The position numbers and the translations under genes were made by a program. This document shows, piece by piece, positions 18,292-28,837 of a stretch of DNA of 64,000 nucleotides. Position 1 is the first letter of the stretch. Each line of letters opens with the position of its first letter. The DNA is from Methanooceanicella nereidis (lineage in GTDB: Archaea; Halobacteriota; Methanocellia; Methanocellales; Methanocellaceae): positions 54,923 to 118,922 of the forward strand of contig NZ_PGCK01000012.1 of the NCBI RefSeq assembly GCF_021023085.1, written 5' to 3'. The notes beneath the pieces were generated by a model that was not told the DNA's origin, did not search any database, and saw only the letters and a program-made list of their open reading frames with translations.

Positions 18292-21200
18292 TTATGTCCT
18301 TATGAGCTCGTTCATGGTCTTCATTATCTGCTTGATCTTCTCGGTGTTTTCCTTGTCCGCTTCAAGCTTCTTGTTGATAGAATCCTCGACCTCCTGCCTT
18401 GTCTTCATCAACTGTGCGAGGACCTCGTCCTTCGTTGATATCATTGAAGACACGGTAGTGTTCTTCGTCGAGTTAGCCGTATCTATGATCTCCAGTTTTG
18501 CAGAACTGATCGCCTTGAGGGAATCGTCCTTTGCGCGCGTTACGGATGCTATGACCTCGTCCCTTGTCTTGAACATCGTGTCAAGCGCCGTCTCCTTCGT
18601 ATTGTTCGACGCCGCGATCACGACATCTCTGGTGTCAAGGAGTTTCCTGATGGTCTCTTCTCTTGTGCTCCTTATAGAGTCAAGCAGCTCGTCGCGCGTC
18701 TTGACCATCGACTTTTCTGCCACTACCCTTGCGTTATCCGTAGACGACAGCACTATCGACTCGGTCTGCCTGAGCGCCGTTAAAAGCTCGTCCTTGACCT
18801 TGACCATGTTATCAACGGCATCTTTCTTCTGACCCTCGACAGCACTGGAAAGGGTTTCCCTTTCCTGCCTTATGGATTCGGTGACTTCTGCCTTGACCTT
18901 TTCCATGGTCTCGACCGCATCCTCGTGTACGCGGTTCACGATATGGTCAACTTCCTCTCTTGCCTTGTTCGTGGCGGTATTAAGCTCTGAAGAGATCTCA
19001 AGCAGCTCGTTTCTGGTGTTGCTGACAGATCCGAGCACATCGTCGCGCGCGCTGAACATTGACTCGCGGGCTTTTTCGACCGTCGTGTCGATCTCATTGA
19101 GGGTCCTGCTTCTTCTGGACTCTATCTCCGCCAGTGAATTATCCGCAAGCGTCGTTATGCCTGATATAGCGGAATCTTTGATGCTTGACATGACGACAGT
19201 GATGTCCTTCTTCGTGCCCTCGACCTCTGCTATGGACTCATCCTTCAGTAATCTTACCTCTGCGACTGCCGCTTCCTTCAGCGAGCGGACCTCTGACATC
19301 GCAGAGTCCCTTATGTCTCTTATCTGAGACGTCGCTTCTCTGTTCGCTGCCTCCGCTTCGGATATTGAGGATTCCTTCAGTGAGCTTATCTCCGATATCG
19401 TGGAGTCTCTTATTTCCTTTATCCTTGTTGTGGCTTCGTTGTTCGCTGCCTCAGCTGCGGATATTGCCGAGTCTCTTATTTCCTTTATCCTGGTTGTGGC
19501 TTCGTTGTTCGCTGCCTCCGCTTCGGATATTGAGGATTCCTTCAGTGAGCTTATCTCCGATATCGTGGAGTCTCTTATTTCCTTTATCCTGGAAGTGGCT
19601 TCGTCGTTCGCAGTCCTGACTTCCGTTATGGATGAGGATTTTAACGAATTGATCTCCGATATCGCGGAGCCCTTTATCTCATTGATACTGGATGTTACTT
19701 CTCTGTTCGCTGCCTCCGCTTCGGATATTGAGGATTCCTTCAGTGAGCTTATCTCCGATATCGTGGAGCCCTTTATTTCCTTTATCCTGGTTGTGGCTTC
19801 GTCGTTCGCAGTCCTGACTTCCGTTATGGATGAGGATTTTAACGAATTGATCTCCGCTACTGTCGAATCCATTATTGCGGCGATCTGTGCGGTGGAACTC
19901 TTGTTAATATTATCGATTTCAGCGACCGCAGCAGCCTTGAGGTCATTGATAGCCTTAAGTGACTCTTCCTTTTGTGCCAGGATTCCCTTGCTGGCGTCTG
20001 CTGTCTCCGTCTGGACCGTCTTGAGCACTTCATCCCTGGTGCTCCTGAGCGAGCTTTCAACGATGTCGCGAGTGCTCTTCGATACATCTATCACGTCGTC
20101 GCGAGTTTCTCTGAGCTCGGACACGGCCTCTTTCCTGGTCCTGTCAATAACGCCCACTGCGTCCTCTTCGACGTTCCTGATAGTGTGCGTCGCTTCGGAC
20201 TGTATCTCATTTATATATTCCTGGACCGAGCGCTTCATGGACTCGATGCCGCTGACAGCCTCGGTGACCGTTTCCGACACCGATCTTACCGTTTCCGATT
20301 TAACGTCGGAGACCGAATCGAGGACCTCTGACTGTGTCTGCTTCAAGACGCTGATAGTGTTGTTTTGCATGTCTTGCAGCATCTTGATCGTTTCGCGCGC
20401 ATCATGGTTCTGTTCAAGGACCCTTGCCTCGACGTCGCTTATCTTCATGACAAGGTCGCTCTCGGCCTCACGCACGCGGGTTATCATCTCGACCTCGATC
20501 TTGTTCTCGAGGTTCCTCTCCATGGCGTTCAGGTTATCCTCAAGGGCCCTGAAGCGGTACTCAATATTGTTGATGTTTATGAACTCTTTACGGACCGCCG
20601 ACAATCTCTCGTCGAGGTCTGCGAAAGTGCGGTTGACCTGGTCGATCTGTGCTTTCAGGTACTGTCCCGACTTTATGAGCTTTGCCTCCTGAGGCGTCAC
20701 ATGCTCGGCATCGCTCTTGAACTGGTCAATAAGCTTCTTTATGCTGTCAAGCTCATCCTTGTAGTCCGCGACAAAGTTCCTGATGGTCTTTATGTCTGAG
20801 GTGTATACCTGAAGCTCGTCTTTGACGCGCTGGATCTCATCGCGCGATTTCGAGAGCTCCTTGACGACCTTCATCTCTTCGGCATACTTATCCATCATTC
20901 CCTTGACGGACTTGATCTCGTTGCGGTAATCGCTGATGGTCCTGGATAATGCGGACATCTCATCAGCATTGTTATCAAAATTATCCTTTATGGATTTGAT
21001 CTGATCCTCGAGCGAAGAGTATTTCTCTATCGTTCCCTTGACGGACCCGATCTCTTCACGGTAGCCGTTCAAAACATTATTGATAGCCGCTCTCTCTTCA
21101 GCTTCTTTCGCCAGGCTCATTTTAACCATGTTGAGATCTTCGAGCGACGCGTATTTTTCGAGGGTACCTTTTAAGCTATTGATCTCTTCGCCATAGCCTC

Positions 21201-23538
21201 CGAATATATTGGATAGACCTGATATTGCCTCAGAATTACCTGCAAGCTCTACCTTTAATGTCTTGAGGTCATCTTCCAGCGGCGAGAATTTTTCCAGGGT
21301 GCCCTTTATACCGTTTATCTCTTCTTTGTAGTTATCAAGACTGCCGGATATGCTGCTGATCTCCTCCGATCTTGATGCGAATTGGTCCTTAAGTGAACTT
21401 ATCTCGCCTTCAATGGCTGAGTAATCCTTAAGTGACCTGATCTTATCCGCATATTCCTCGACGAGCCCCTTTACCGGTATGATCTCGTTCCTGTAGCCTG
21501 CCACCTCGGATATGAGCGAATCCATTCCAGAGGCGCTTTCCTTCTTACGCTCTTCTAGTTCAGCATTTGTATTCGCTATCGAGTCGGCGAGTTCCTTTAT
21601 CGAGCCCTGTATCGACTTGTAGTCTACGACAGCTTCCGATAATTGTGACTTCATCGACTTTACTTCAGAATAGTATGACTCTATCTTATCCTGTAGTGCA
21701 GTGATCGCTTCCTTGTCACCCGTCAGCCCTCTTAAAGTGGATACTTCTGCGGAAAGCGACGATAATTTTTGCTGCAGCGAGTTTACATCTTCCTTATTGC
21801 CTGCAATGTCCTTCAGTGACGAAACTTCTGCAGTCAGGCCGTCGAGTTTTTCAGTGAGCCTGCTGATGTCGCTCTCGTACTCAGGCCTCTCCTTGAACTC
21901 CTTGATATCCTGCGCCTGTCTCTCTACAAGCTCCTTTATAGTATCGAGCTTTTCCGAATATGCGTTGATGTCCGACGATACTGATTCTTTTAGGCTCTTT
22001 AGCTCATGGCCGTTCTGCTCTATCCTCTGGTTATAAGAGTCCATGGCTTCCTTTAAGGACTTGAGTTCCTCCTCGTATCCGCTTATCGAAGCGCGTAAAA
22101 GTTCGGAATCCGAGCTTCCTTTAATGGATTTTATATCCTTATCTATGCTCTCGACGGTCTCGCGAAGAGAGTTGATCTTACTGTCGACTATTGAGACCTC
22201 ATTCTTGGCCTCGTCTACGTCCGACTTGTAATTACCTATGAACTCGGTTATTGACTTGATAGAATTAGAATATCCATCAATGGTATTTTTGAGTAAGTAA
22301 AGGTCCCTGTCATACTTATCGCAGCTCTCTTTCACTGTGTTGAACTCAGATTTTACAGTGGTTATCAGCTGGGCGTTAGAGCTGATCTTGTTGTCAATGG
22401 ACTTTACCCTGTCCTCAAAAGTGTTGTTGACGGAACTTATTTTATCGTCTATGCCCGATGTGTTGCTCTTTAAGCCTTTGACCTCGATGGCCAGCTTCTG
22501 CAGGATCTGTTTTTCCTGGGCCACATAGTTCTCAAAGTCGATGGACCTGACCTTTGACAGCTCTTCTTCCAGCCTGGCAATTACCGACTTTTGCTCCTCT
22601 ATGAGCGATCTCTGCTGCGAAAGCTCTGACATGTATTTATCGAGATCTACCGAACTTGCCGCCTCCTGTGCCGGAGATTCCAGTTTCTCTATCTTTTTCG
22701 TCAGCTCGATTATTCTCTGGCCAAGCTCATCCTTCTGCTTCTGGAAATCGTCGTTCTGCCGCTTAAGGTCCTCGCGGTATTTTTCGATCTCCTTACGCTG
22801 CATCGCGGAATCGGAAGCCTGTTTATCTAACTGGGCCTTGATCTCCTTTAACATCACGGAGTCGCCCATGGGCTGTAACTGGGGTTTTACTGGCGCCTCA
22901 CGCTTGTCTTCCAGTATCTTTGCCCTTTCCTTGTCAGCTTTGATAAGCTTTGCAGGGCTTTCCTTTAGCTCAAACTTCTCGGGCGGCTTTTCCGCAGGTG
23001 GGATTCTCTGGGTTGGGATTGGTGATGATTGTAAAATATTGGGCTTTAATATGGGTTTTTGAATGGGCGGTACCGCCGGCTTTAATTGCTTCTCAGGTAC
23101 TTTGACCGGTGCTTTCTCTACCTTCTCTAATTTTTCGGCCGTTTCGACGACCTCTACCTTTTCTACCTTCTCTACAGGCGGCTTTTCCTGGGCAGCTTTT
23201 TCCATCTGCTCAACGGGTTTGGCCGTAGAAGGTATCTTCCCGGTAAGTATGTTGATCTTTTCTGTCTTCTCTACGGGCTTATCTGAAGTTACTTCCGGCA
23301 CGGCCGGTTTCTGTGGCTTCAGTATCTTTTCTGCAGGCTTCTCCTGGGGTTTCTCAGGGACTTTCTCTTGAAGCTCTGGCTTTACAGGGGCTTCGACCTT
23401 TGCCGGTGTGTCGCTCTTCTGAAGTATGTACGCGAGCGTTTCCAGCTCTTTTTTCATCCTTTCTTCGTCTTCCTGTATTTTTGCCGTTTTTGGCTCTTCC
23501 TTCTTCTTTCTATCAAATAAACCCATTCCATTTCCCAA
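18292..23538 (-). CDS. Giant coiled-coil (1748-residue) protein
   Basis: A 1748-residue protein with no recognised enzymatic domain. Residues 1-20 are MGNGMGLFDRKKKEEPKTAK; about 45-260 is a Pro/Lys/Glu-rich, probably disordered region with repeated EKP and VEKVEK; about 260-1080 is a heptad-type coiled coil with repeated LKGTLEKYSSLED-like blocks; about 1080-1650 is an 11-residue (hendecad) repeat with SSISEAEAANNEATTRIKE-like units and TRDEVL-type blocks; the C-terminus (DSINKKLEADKENTEKIKQ) is shared with the next gene. It has no signal peptide or membrane helix, so it is probably a cytoplasmic filament or tether. The start is supported by AGGT six bases before the ATG. Confidence 0.8.
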   Translation of the reverse strand: MGNGMGLFDRKKKEEPKTAKIQEDEERMKKELETLAYILQKSDTPAKVEAPVKPELQEKVPEKPQEKPAEKILKPQKPAVPEVTSDKPVEKTEKINILTGKIPSTAKPVEQMEKAAQEKPPVEKVEKVEVVETAEKLEKVEKAPVKVPEKQLKPAVPPIQKPILKPNILQSSPIPTQRIPPAEKPPEKFELKESPAKLIKADKERAKILEDKREAPVKPQLQPMGDSVMLKEIKAQLDKQASDSAMQRKEIEKYREDLKRQNDDFQKQKDELGQRIIELTKKIEKLESPAQEAASSVDLDKYMSELSQQRSLIEEQKSVIARLEEELSKVRSIDFENYVAQEKQILQKLAIEVKGLKSNTSGIDDKISSVNNTFEDRVKSIDNKISSNAQLITTVKSEFNTVKESCDKYDRDLYLLKNTIDGYSNSIKSITEFIGNYKSDVDEAKNEVSIVDSKINSLRETVESIDKDIKSIKGSSDSELLRASISGYEEELKSLKEAMDSYNQRIEQNGHELKSLKESVSSDINAYSEKLDTIKELVERQAQDIKEFKERPEYESDISRLTEKLDGLTAEVSSLKDIAGNKEDVNSLQQKLSSLSAEVSTLRGLTGDKEAITALQDKIESYYSEVKSMKSQLSEAVVDYKSIQGSIKELADSIANTNAELEERKKESASGMDSLISEVAGYRNEIIPVKGLVEEYADKIRSLKDYSAIEGEISSLKDQFASRSEEISSISGSLDNYKEEINGIKGTLEKFSPLEDDLKTLKVELAGNSEAISGLSNIFGGYGEEINSLKGTLEKYASLEDLNMVKMSLAKEAEERAAINNVLNGYREEIGSVKGTIEKYSSLEDQIKSIKDNFDNNADEMSALSRTISDYRNEIKSVKGMMDKYAEEMKVVKELSKSRDEIQRVKDELQVYTSDIKTIRNFVADYKDELDSIKKLIDQFKSDAEHVTPQEAKLIKSGQYLKAQIDQVNRTFADLDERLSAVRKEFININNIEYRFRALEDNLNAMERNLENKIEVEMITRVREAESDLVMKISDVEARVLEQNHDARETIKMLQDMQNNTISVLKQTQSEVLDSVSDVKSETVRSVSETVTEAVSGIESMKRSVQEYINEIQSEATHTIRNVEEDAVGVIDRTRKEAVSELRETRDDVIDVSKSTRDIVESSLRSTRDEVLKTVQTETADASKGILAQKEESLKAINDLKAAAVAEIDNINKSSTAQIAAIMDSTVAEINSLKSSSITEVRTANDEATTRIKEIKGSTISEISSLKESSISEAEAANREVTSSINEIKGSAISEINSLKSSSITEVRTANDEATSRIKEIRDSTISEISSLKESSISEAEAANNEATTRIKEIRDSAISAAEAANNEATTRIKEIRDSTISEISSLKESSISEAEAANREATSQIRDIRDSAMSEVRSLKEAAVAEVRLLKDESIAEVEGTKKDITVVMSSIKDSAISGITTLADNSLAEIESRRSRTLNEIDTTVEKARESMFSARDDVLGSVSNTRNELLEISSELNTATNKAREEVDHIVNRVHEDAVETMEKVKAEVTESIRQERETLSSAVEGQKKDAVDNMVKVKDELLTALRQTESIVLSSTDNARVVAEKSMVKTRDELLDSIRSTREETIRKLLDTRDVVIAASNNTKETALDTMFKTRDEVIASVTRAKDDSLKAISSAKLEIIDTANSTKNTTVSSMISTKDEVLAQLMKTRQEVEDSINKKLEADKENTEKIKQIMKTMNELIRT
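19310..19870 (-). repeat. 99-bp coding tandem repeats in the giant coiled-coil gene
   Basis: Within codons about 1222-1410 the DNA repeats with a period of 33 or 99 bases, giving a 33-residue block made of three 11-residue units (ISEISSLKESS, ISEAEAANNEA, TTRIKEIRDST). Several blocks are nearly identical at DNA level, showing recent duplication or conversion, so copy number may vary between strains. Confidence 0.75.
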
Positions 23539-23702
23539 CCTTTATTTTCTTAGTTTTGGTTAATAGTTATATATTAGTTATCGTTTTATATACAAAAATT
23601 CATTGATATATACTTTGTTATAATTACACTCGCTTCACTTTGCCTTATTTTTTATGGTGTCATTACTTTTAGTATCTATCGTAAATAAAAATAGTTGTTT
23701 TA

Positions 23703-25097
23703 TTAAACAAGTTCTTTGTAAATGATACATGACTCTATGAACTTTTTAGCGAATGACGTGTATGACGCAGCATGAAGATGTGTGTAGGAAGCAAGGGTAT
23801 TATTCTTAATAAGGCCGTCCATGCCATCCTTTATGCCGATCCCCCTGTCCATGCGGTATGCGAACTTCGCATCAAACGGCAGATCAGTTATGACCGAATG
23901 ATGGAATTCATGGCCCTTGAACATGGTGCCTTCTTTCCCTATCGGGGTGTCTTTCTCAAAACGGCCCATAACATAGCTGATAGTGCGAATATGCTTCATG
24001 GAAGCTTTTCCGTCCACTGCCCCGACCATGTCGTAGCATTTACCGTCCTCGCACTCAAGCCCTCCGGTGAGGTACATCAGCCCTCCGCATTCGCCATATA
24101 TGGGCATGCCTCTCTTTGACGCTTCGAGGATGGACTTTCTCATGGGCTCGTTATCCGAAAGTTCCTTCGCGAATATCTCCGGATAGCCTCCGCCGATTAT
24201 CAGCCCGTCGACCTCCGGTATCTTATCGTCGTGCAGCGGGCTGAAATTAACGACCTCCGCTCCTTTGAGCCTTAAGAGGTCGATGTTATCCTTATAATAA
24301 AAGTTAAATGACTCGTCAAGCGCTACGCCCACCTTGATACCTGCATCCTTCTCCCTGGTGAAGATATCGCTTTTCGGCGACTTAAGCCTTGGCGATTCTT
24401 TGGCGATCTCGAGTATGCGGTCTATGTTCACATGATCTTTGATCACGGATTTTATCTTTGAGAGCTTCGCATCAAAGTCTTCCACCCTTGACGCACCTTC
24501 CCTGGCAGGTATCAGCCCGAGATGCCTCATGGTAAGGTTCATTGACTTGTTCCGCGGGATGGACCCAAGCACTTCGATCCCGGTATATTTCTCGATCGCG
24601 AGCTTAGCCTTTTCAGCATGCCTGTCGCTGCCGATCTTGTTAAGTATGACGCCGCGTATGTTCACGTTCTTATCGAACTCGCAGTATCCCTTCACGATGG
24701 CAGCAGTGCTCCTGGTGATGCTCTGCGCATCGACGATCATGATGACCGGGGACTTTAATATCTTGGCTATCTGTGCCGTAGACCCGACGTCCGACAGGCT
24801 TTCGAGGCCTTCGTATAATCCTCTTACGCCTTCTATGACCGCGATGTCCGAGTCCTTCGACGAGTGTTCAAAAGCCTCGATTATCGCCTTATCGGTCATT
24901 AAAAAACCGTCAAGGTTCCCGCCGATCCTGTTAGTGACAAGCGAATGATAGCTCGGGTCTATGTAATCCAGCCCCACTTTAAAAGGCTGCACTCCGTATC
25001 CCTTCTCGCAGAGTAGCGACATGATGCCTACGGAGATCGTAGTCTTTCCGGCTGAACTTCTGTCACCGGCCAGGATTATCCTTGGTGTATTGATCAT
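23703..25097 (-). CDS. cfbB: Ni-sirohydrochlorin a,c-diamide synthase
   Basis: CfbB amidates the a and c side chains of Ni-sirohydrochlorin using ATP and glutamine, the second dedicated step of coenzyme F430 synthesis. The 464-residue protein is a CobB/CbiA-type amidotransferase: N-terminal ATPase with the P-loop [33 protein letters not shown], and a C-terminal glutaminase domain with the nucleophile Cys in [14 protein letters not shown] and late His in FKGHEFHHS. CbiA (cobalamin pathway) has the same fold; placement in the cfb operon makes F430 the assignment. It is the last gene of the operon and overlaps cfbC by 4 bases. Confidence 0.95.
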   Translation of the reverse strand: MINTPRIILAGDRSSAGKTTISVGIMSLLCEKGYGVQPFKVGLDYIDPSYHSLVTNRIGGNLDGFLMTDKAIIEAFEHSSKDSDIAVIEGVRGLYEGLESLSDVGSTAQIAKILKSPVIMIVDAQSITRSTAAIVKGYCEFDKNVNIRGVILNKIGSDRHAEKAKLAIEKYTGIEVLGSIPRNKSMNLTMRHLGLIPAREGASRVEDFDAKLSKIKSVIKDHVNIDRILEIAKESPRLKSPKSDIFTREKDAGIKVGVALDESFNFYYKDNIDLLRLKGAEVVNFSPLHDDKIPEVDGLIIGGGYPEIFAKELSDNEPMRKSILEASKRGMPIYGECGGLMYLTGGLECEDGKCYDMVGAVDGKASMKHIRTISYVMGRFEKDTPIGKEGTMFKGHEFHHSVITDLPFDAKFAYRMDRGIGIKDGMDGLIKNNTLASYTHLHAASYTSFAKKFIESCIIYKELV

Positions 25098-25888
25098 ATT
25101 CTGGTCAGTTTCCTTAGGTCTTCGTCATCTAATGAATCTGGAACCTTTTTATCTTTTTCCGTTAAAATCCGCCCGGCAAGCCCTCTATATATATTCGCCA
25201 TCTCTGACCCCGGGCTGCCCTCGATGACGCTCCGGCCCTCTCTTTCGCAGTCCTGCACCAGCTTGCGTCTCGGGATATACGCCAGCATCGGCACTCCCAG
25301 CTTTCCGGCAAAACTTTCGACTATCTCCTTTTCGCCGGACGCTTCGCGCTCGTTGCAGATTATCCCGGATAGCGGGGTATTGAGGGTCTTAAGGCCTCTG
25401 CATATGTTATTGGCCGCATACAGCGGCATATACTCTCCGGAAGTTATTATGTATGCCTCTCTCACCATGCCTTTGGTGATAGGCACGGCAAAGCCTCCGC
25501 ATACGATATCACCGGGAACGTCGAATATCACGACGTCCGCTTCTTTCAGCGACGAGGATATCTTCTGCAGTGTCTGGACAGCCACTATGATGCCGCGCCC
25601 CGCGCATCCCACTCCCGGCTCGGGACCGCCTACCTCGGCGCATTTGACTCCCATGAAGCCTTCGAAGATGACGTCCTCCTCTTTTATCTCTCCCTTTTTA
25701 CGCATCGTATCCATTATTGTGGGTATCCTTTTTCCGTTCAGGAGAGTTATGGAAGAGTCACTCTTAGGGTCGCATCCTATGAGCATGACCTTTTTACCAG
25801 TTTCGCCCATTGCGGCGGCGACATTAGATGCTGTCGACGATTTGCCTATCCCGCCTTTGCCATATATCGCCAATTGTTTCTGGCTCAT
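25094..25888 (-). CDS. cfbC: Ni-sirohydrochlorin a,c-diamide reductive cyclase, NifH-like subunit
   Basis: CfbC is the nitrogenase-reductase-like electron donor for CfbD. Together they reduce Ni-sirohydrochlorin a,c-diamide and form the lactam ring (15,17(3)-seco-F430). The protein has the NifH P-loop [16 protein letters not shown], and the two Cys that hold the bridging 4Fe-4S cluster of the homodimer in GVGCAGRG and [10 protein letters not shown]. At 264 residues it is a little shorter than true NifH. It overlaps cfbD and cfbB by 4 bases on either side. It is not nitrogen-fixation NifH: no nifD/K are present and the neighbours are F430 genes. Confidence 0.96.
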   Translation of the reverse strand: MSQKQLAIYGKGGIGKSSTASNVAAAMGETGKKVMLIGCDPKSDSSITLLNGKRIPTIMDTMRKKGEIKEEDVIFEGFMGVKCAEVGGPEPGVGCAGRGIIVAVQTLQKISSSLKEADVVIFDVPGDIVCGGFAVPITKGMVREAYIITSGEYMPLYAANNICRGLKTLNTPLSGIICNEREASGEKEIVESFAGKLGVPMLAYIPRRKLVQDCEREGRSVIEGSPGSEMANIYRGLAGRILTEKDKKVPDSLDDEDLRKLTRI

Positions 25889-27000
25889 CTTTTATCCTCC
25901 AGCATGCTCCTTAAAGTCGCGCCGAACTCCGACTCGACCATACCCGTCACTCCAAGCGTCTTGGGATGAAGGTCTATCTCGACCGTCACATGCTGGTGGC
26001 CGATATTCCTGATGGGTTCTACCTGCCTCGGGCCGTTCGTGATCGAAAATATCTCCATTCCTTTAATGGCATCGTACGGGATCGCGTGGGGCACGCCCGA
26101 AAGTACGACATAGTCGTGATCGCCATATTTCTCCTTTATGATATCGGCCGCTCTCTCCCCTGTGATAGAATACTCGTCCAGCCCTCCGGTGATCGCGTCT
26201 ATGCCGACACCCTTATCAGCCATCTGGGACGTTATGGTGCTTGCATATCGCCTGATCCTGGGAAGGCCTATGTTCGGGTCAAGGTTCGCAATGGTCACGG
26301 GCTCAGGGGCTCCGAGAGCTTTTGCCGCCTGGCTGACTGCGAGGTTAACGTCCGCGAACATATATGCCGTCTCTTTTTTCGCGTTAAGCACCGAGATACC
26401 TTTCTTGCCCTGCCCCATCAATTCAAGCAGCCTGCCGCACACTTTATATTTCAGGTCTCCGCGGGACGGCTCGATATAATCCTTGCTTGCAGCGCCGAAT
26501 TTTTTCTCCAGCTCGGTCGCGAGCCTTAACATCTCTTTTTGCCTTTCCAGCTCTCTCTCATCAATGAGGCCGACGGCATGAGCGGCTTCGAGAGTGACGG
26601 AGGCGCCGTATGTATTGTCCCCGAACCCCGCGTGGATCTCAACTTCTATGACCGGTATGCCCGGATTTACTTCCTCGACCGCCCTGTGGAAGTTCTCGCC
26701 GATGATCATGCTCGCGCACGTCCCGACAATCCCGACGGTCTTAGGGTTAAACCTGTCCATTACCTTTTCCAGCACCTCTACTAGAATGTCATGGCCTCCG
26801 AACACATAGTCGGAATCACACATGGCGGTAGTGACCACCCTCATGCCGTCCTCCTCAAGCAGGCGGGAATGTTTAAAACAGCAGCCTGATGGCCCGTGAA
26901 GTATAGCCACGTCCGTATCGAGGTCTCTGAGTGTGTATAGCGCGGCTACTATAGAGCTGGGCCTCGGCTGTATGATGCGCTCGTTAATAGAAATTGCCAT
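25885..27000 (-). CDS. cfbD: Ni-sirohydrochlorin a,c-diamide reductive cyclase, NifD-like subunit
   Basis: CfbD is the catalytic NifD/K-like component that takes electrons from CfbC to carry out the six-electron reduction and cyclization in F430 synthesis. It has the conserved cysteines of this family: [27 protein letters not shown] and [15 protein letters not shown]. The 371 residues fit CfbD, which lacks the N- and C-terminal extensions of nitrogenase NifD. The start is 4 bases after the cfbE stop and its end overlaps cfbC by 4, so it is translationally linked to both. Confidence 0.95.
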   Translation of the reverse strand: MAISINERIIQPRPSSIVAALYTLRDLDTDVAILHGPSGCCFKHSRLLEEDGMRVVTTAMCDSDYVFGGHDILVEVLEKVMDRFNPKTVGIVGTCASMIIGENFHRAVEEVNPGIPVIEVEIHAGFGDNTYGASVTLEAAHAVGLIDERELERQKEMLRLATELEKKFGAASKDYIEPSRGDLKYKVCGRLLELMGQGKKGISVLNAKKETAYMFADVNLAVSQAAKALGAPEPVTIANLDPNIGLPRIRRYASTITSQMADKGVGIDAITGGLDEYSITGERAADIIKEKYGDHDYVVLSGVPHAIPYDAIKGMEIFSITNGPRQVEPIRNIGHQHVTVEIDLHPKTLGVTGMVESEFGATLRSMLEDKR

Positions 27001-27004
27001 TTTC

Positions 27005-28309
27005 TTACCTCCATGTTTTTACGCAGGATATGATCAGATCGCCGGGCGCCGTAATATCCAGCGCTATCGCCAATCCTGAGGACAGGTCATCGGAGACCAT
27101 GTGCTTGCCTCCGTTCAGGGCGCGTAACCTATCGCCCACGAGTACGATCCCGTCGACGCCGGCGTTCTCAATAACATTCATAGCTTTTTCGGGGTCAAGC
27201 CCGTCACAGACATTATACGCTTCTTCCCCGATTATCAGTACTTTTTTGGCATTATACCTTTTCGTACTCTCAAGGGCTTTTAGTATGCCGTCGAACGAGA
27301 GACCGGAGTTTGAATTATCAAGCAGTATGCGGCCCTGAAGGTCGCTGTTCTTCATTCTGCCTTCGATACCGTGGAACTTTGCGAGCATTGACTTGATATT
27401 TTCATGGCCGGCCCCTAGCTTCAATGCTGCCGCCGCCGCACATAATAATGGTTCACTGTAAGCATCCCTGTCGAAACCGTCGTTGAATGCGGGGAAGAAC
27501 TCGCCGGAGACGGGCCCCTCTCCGGACATAATATTATACCTGATGCGGCCATTTTCGGTAAATGAAACATCGCCGCCCGGGCCAAATGTGATGGCATTCG
27601 GGACCGGTATCTTGATAGCGCTGTTAATGATCAGGTCGCTTCCGGGTTTCCTGTTACTGATCATCTGCATCTTTGCTTCGCCCGACCTCTTCGAGCCTCC
27701 GGCGATCGGATAATCCCTGTCAAGCGTAGTGATGGCCCCGATATCCGCGGTCCCGCATCCCCCCAGGGATACCTCGAACACGCATATCGTGGGCTTTAGC
27801 CCGGCATCCTTTGCCGTATCAAGCGCCTCTATCATATTCGCTGGCGTAATGCTTAGCTTTTGCCGTATCAGGATGCCGTCGTAATACAGGCCTCTGCTTG
27901 TATGGAGCAGTACTTTTTCTCCCGCATCCTTTAGGATACCGGCAAGCATAGTACACGTAGTTGTCTTGCCATAAGTGCCGGTCACCTCAACGGACCTGAT
28001 ACCATTAAGCCTTCCAGTGGAGTTGATTATCATTCCCGCCATCATATGGTGGGTAAAAACAGGCTTTTTTTCATCGATAGCTTTTTTTAAGATGCTAACG
28101 GGCGGCATGTGTACAGGAGAGGCAAGGGCGTCAAAATCGCCAACCTCTTCGGGATCAAAGACCGGGACCATTGAACCGGCACTTTTCTTCGTACCGTAGA
28201 CGTCCACGGCGAAAGCATCAAACCCGAGGGATATCAGGCTTTCCGCCAGCAGTATCCCGCCGTGATTGATATCGAGCACTCCTATCCTCGATATGCCGTC
28301 AAGGTACAT
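27005..28309 (-). CDS. cfbE: Coenzyme F430 synthetase (Mur ligase-like)
   Basis: CfbE carries out the last step, ATP-dependent closure of the carbocyclic F ring of seco-F430 to F430. It is a Mur ligase family protein: the ATP loop is [20 protein letters not shown] (Mur-ligase GKTTT), with a central domain ([23 protein letters not shown]) and a C-terminal domain with [19 protein letters not shown]. Its 434 residues and position between cfbA and cfbD define it rather than a cell-wall MurE, which these archaea lack. It starts 14 bases after cfbA. Confidence 0.94.
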   Translation of the reverse strand: MYLDGISRIGVLDINHGGILLAESLISLGFDAFAVDVYGTKKSAGSMVPVFDPEEVGDFDALASPVHMPPVSILKKAIDEKKPVFTHHMMAGMIINSTGRLNGIRSVEVTGTYGKTTTCTMLAGILKDAGEKVLLHTSRGLYYDGILIRQKLSITPANMIEALDTAKDAGLKPTICVFEVSLGGCGTADIGAITTLDRDYPIAGGSKRSGEAKMQMISNRKPGSDLIINSAIKIPVPNAITFGPGGDVSFTENGRIRYNIMSGEGPVSGEFFPAFNDGFDRDAYSEPLLCAAAAALKLGAGHENIKSMLAKFHGIEGRMKNSDLQGRILLDNSNSGLSFDGILKALESTKRYNAKKVLIIGEEAYNVCDGLDPEKAMNVIENAGVDGIVLVGDRLRALNGGKHMVSDDLSSGLAIALDITAPGDLIISCVKTWR

Positions 28310-28323
28310 ATTATCTCATGCCT

Positions 28324-28728
28324 TCAGTTTGGATTGTATATTGTATATGCTTCCTGTATACGCTTTGTCGAAAGCTCTGCTATGAGGTCGTCGGCTCCCA
28401 GCGGGTCAGCATATACTATGTCATACCCGTCGTAATTGATCCTCTTCTGCCCCTCGGTAAGGCCGATAAGTCCGGGAACGTCTTCCTTGGTATGGACTCC
28501 TTTTGCCAGGAACAGCGGGAAAACTACGATCTTCTTGACGCCTGTGTCCTTGAAAGAATCTATGCCGTCCTTTATCGATGGCTTGTTGATGTTCATGAAA
28601 CCTACTCTTGTCACTGCATTGGGGATCTTTTTAGATAACCTTCCAGCGATGTCTTCTATGAGCTCTTTGTTATACGGCATAGAACTGCCGTGCCCAACGA
28701 CTAAAAGACCAAATTTTTCATCGTCCAT
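28324..28728 (-). CDS. cfbA: Sirohydrochlorin nickelochelatase
   Basis: CfbA inserts nickel into sirohydrochlorin, committing it to F430; the small archaeal CbiX-S type chelatase can also insert cobalt. The 134-residue single-domain protein begins with LLVVGHGSSMPYNKE, containing the metal-binding His of the chelatase fold, and has VFPLFLAKGVHTKEDVPG with the second His. It is the first gene of the operon cfbA-cfbE-cfbD-cfbC-cfbB. The start ATG at 28728 has GGGAG 9 bases upstream. The promoter has an operator-like palindrome over the predicted start point. Homodimerisation is expected for this short form. Confidence 0.94.
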   Translation of the reverse strand: MDDEKFGLLVVGHGSSMPYNKELIEDIAGRLSKKIPNAVTRVGFMNINKPSIKDGIDSFKDTGVKKIVVFPLFLAKGVHTKEDVPGLIGLTEGQKRINYDGYDIVYADPLGADDLIAELSTKRIQEAYTIYNPN

Positions 28729-28779
28729 TGTTAATTACTCCCATTTTTTCTTTTTTTCAGTTTCACAGGCAAATAATGT

Positions 28780-28825
28780 CTTACCTGATGCTAATATGGT
28801 AAGTAAGCGCTATGGTATAAAAATC
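28780..28825 (-). promoter_or_regulatory. Promoter and operator-like palindrome of the cfb operon
   Basis: On the minus strand a TATA box GATTTTTATACC lies at 28814-28825, predicting transcription start near 28790. A perfect 6-bp inverted repeat, CTTACC and GGTAAG with a 12-base spacer, covers 28780-28803 and so overlaps the predicted start. This is where an archaeal repressor would block polymerase recruitment. The leader to the cfbA ATG would be about 60 bases. The motifs are visible; the binding factor is unknown and the site does not match the bacterial NikR consensus. Confidence 0.5.
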
Positions 28826-28837
28826 TTGAGGTTCGTA

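Noticed and set aside
19400..20692. 430-residue open frame on the plus strand
   Set aside because: It is antisense to the giant coiled-coil gene; its Ser/Leu/Ile-rich composition results from the repeats, and there is no start signal.
25094..27000. Nitrogenase genes nifH and nifD
   Set aside because: NifH- and NifD-like, but there is no nifK/E/N and the flanking genes are cfbA, cfbE and cfbB, so they belong to F430 synthesis.
27005..28309. Cell-wall MurE-type ligase
   Set aside because: The Mur ligase fold is real, but the operon context defines it as CfbE and no other peptidoglycan genes are seen.
28780..28803. NikR operator in front of the cfb operon
   Set aside because: Tempting because the operon handles nickel, but arms and spacing differ from the known bacterial NikR site; reported only as an unknown palindrome.
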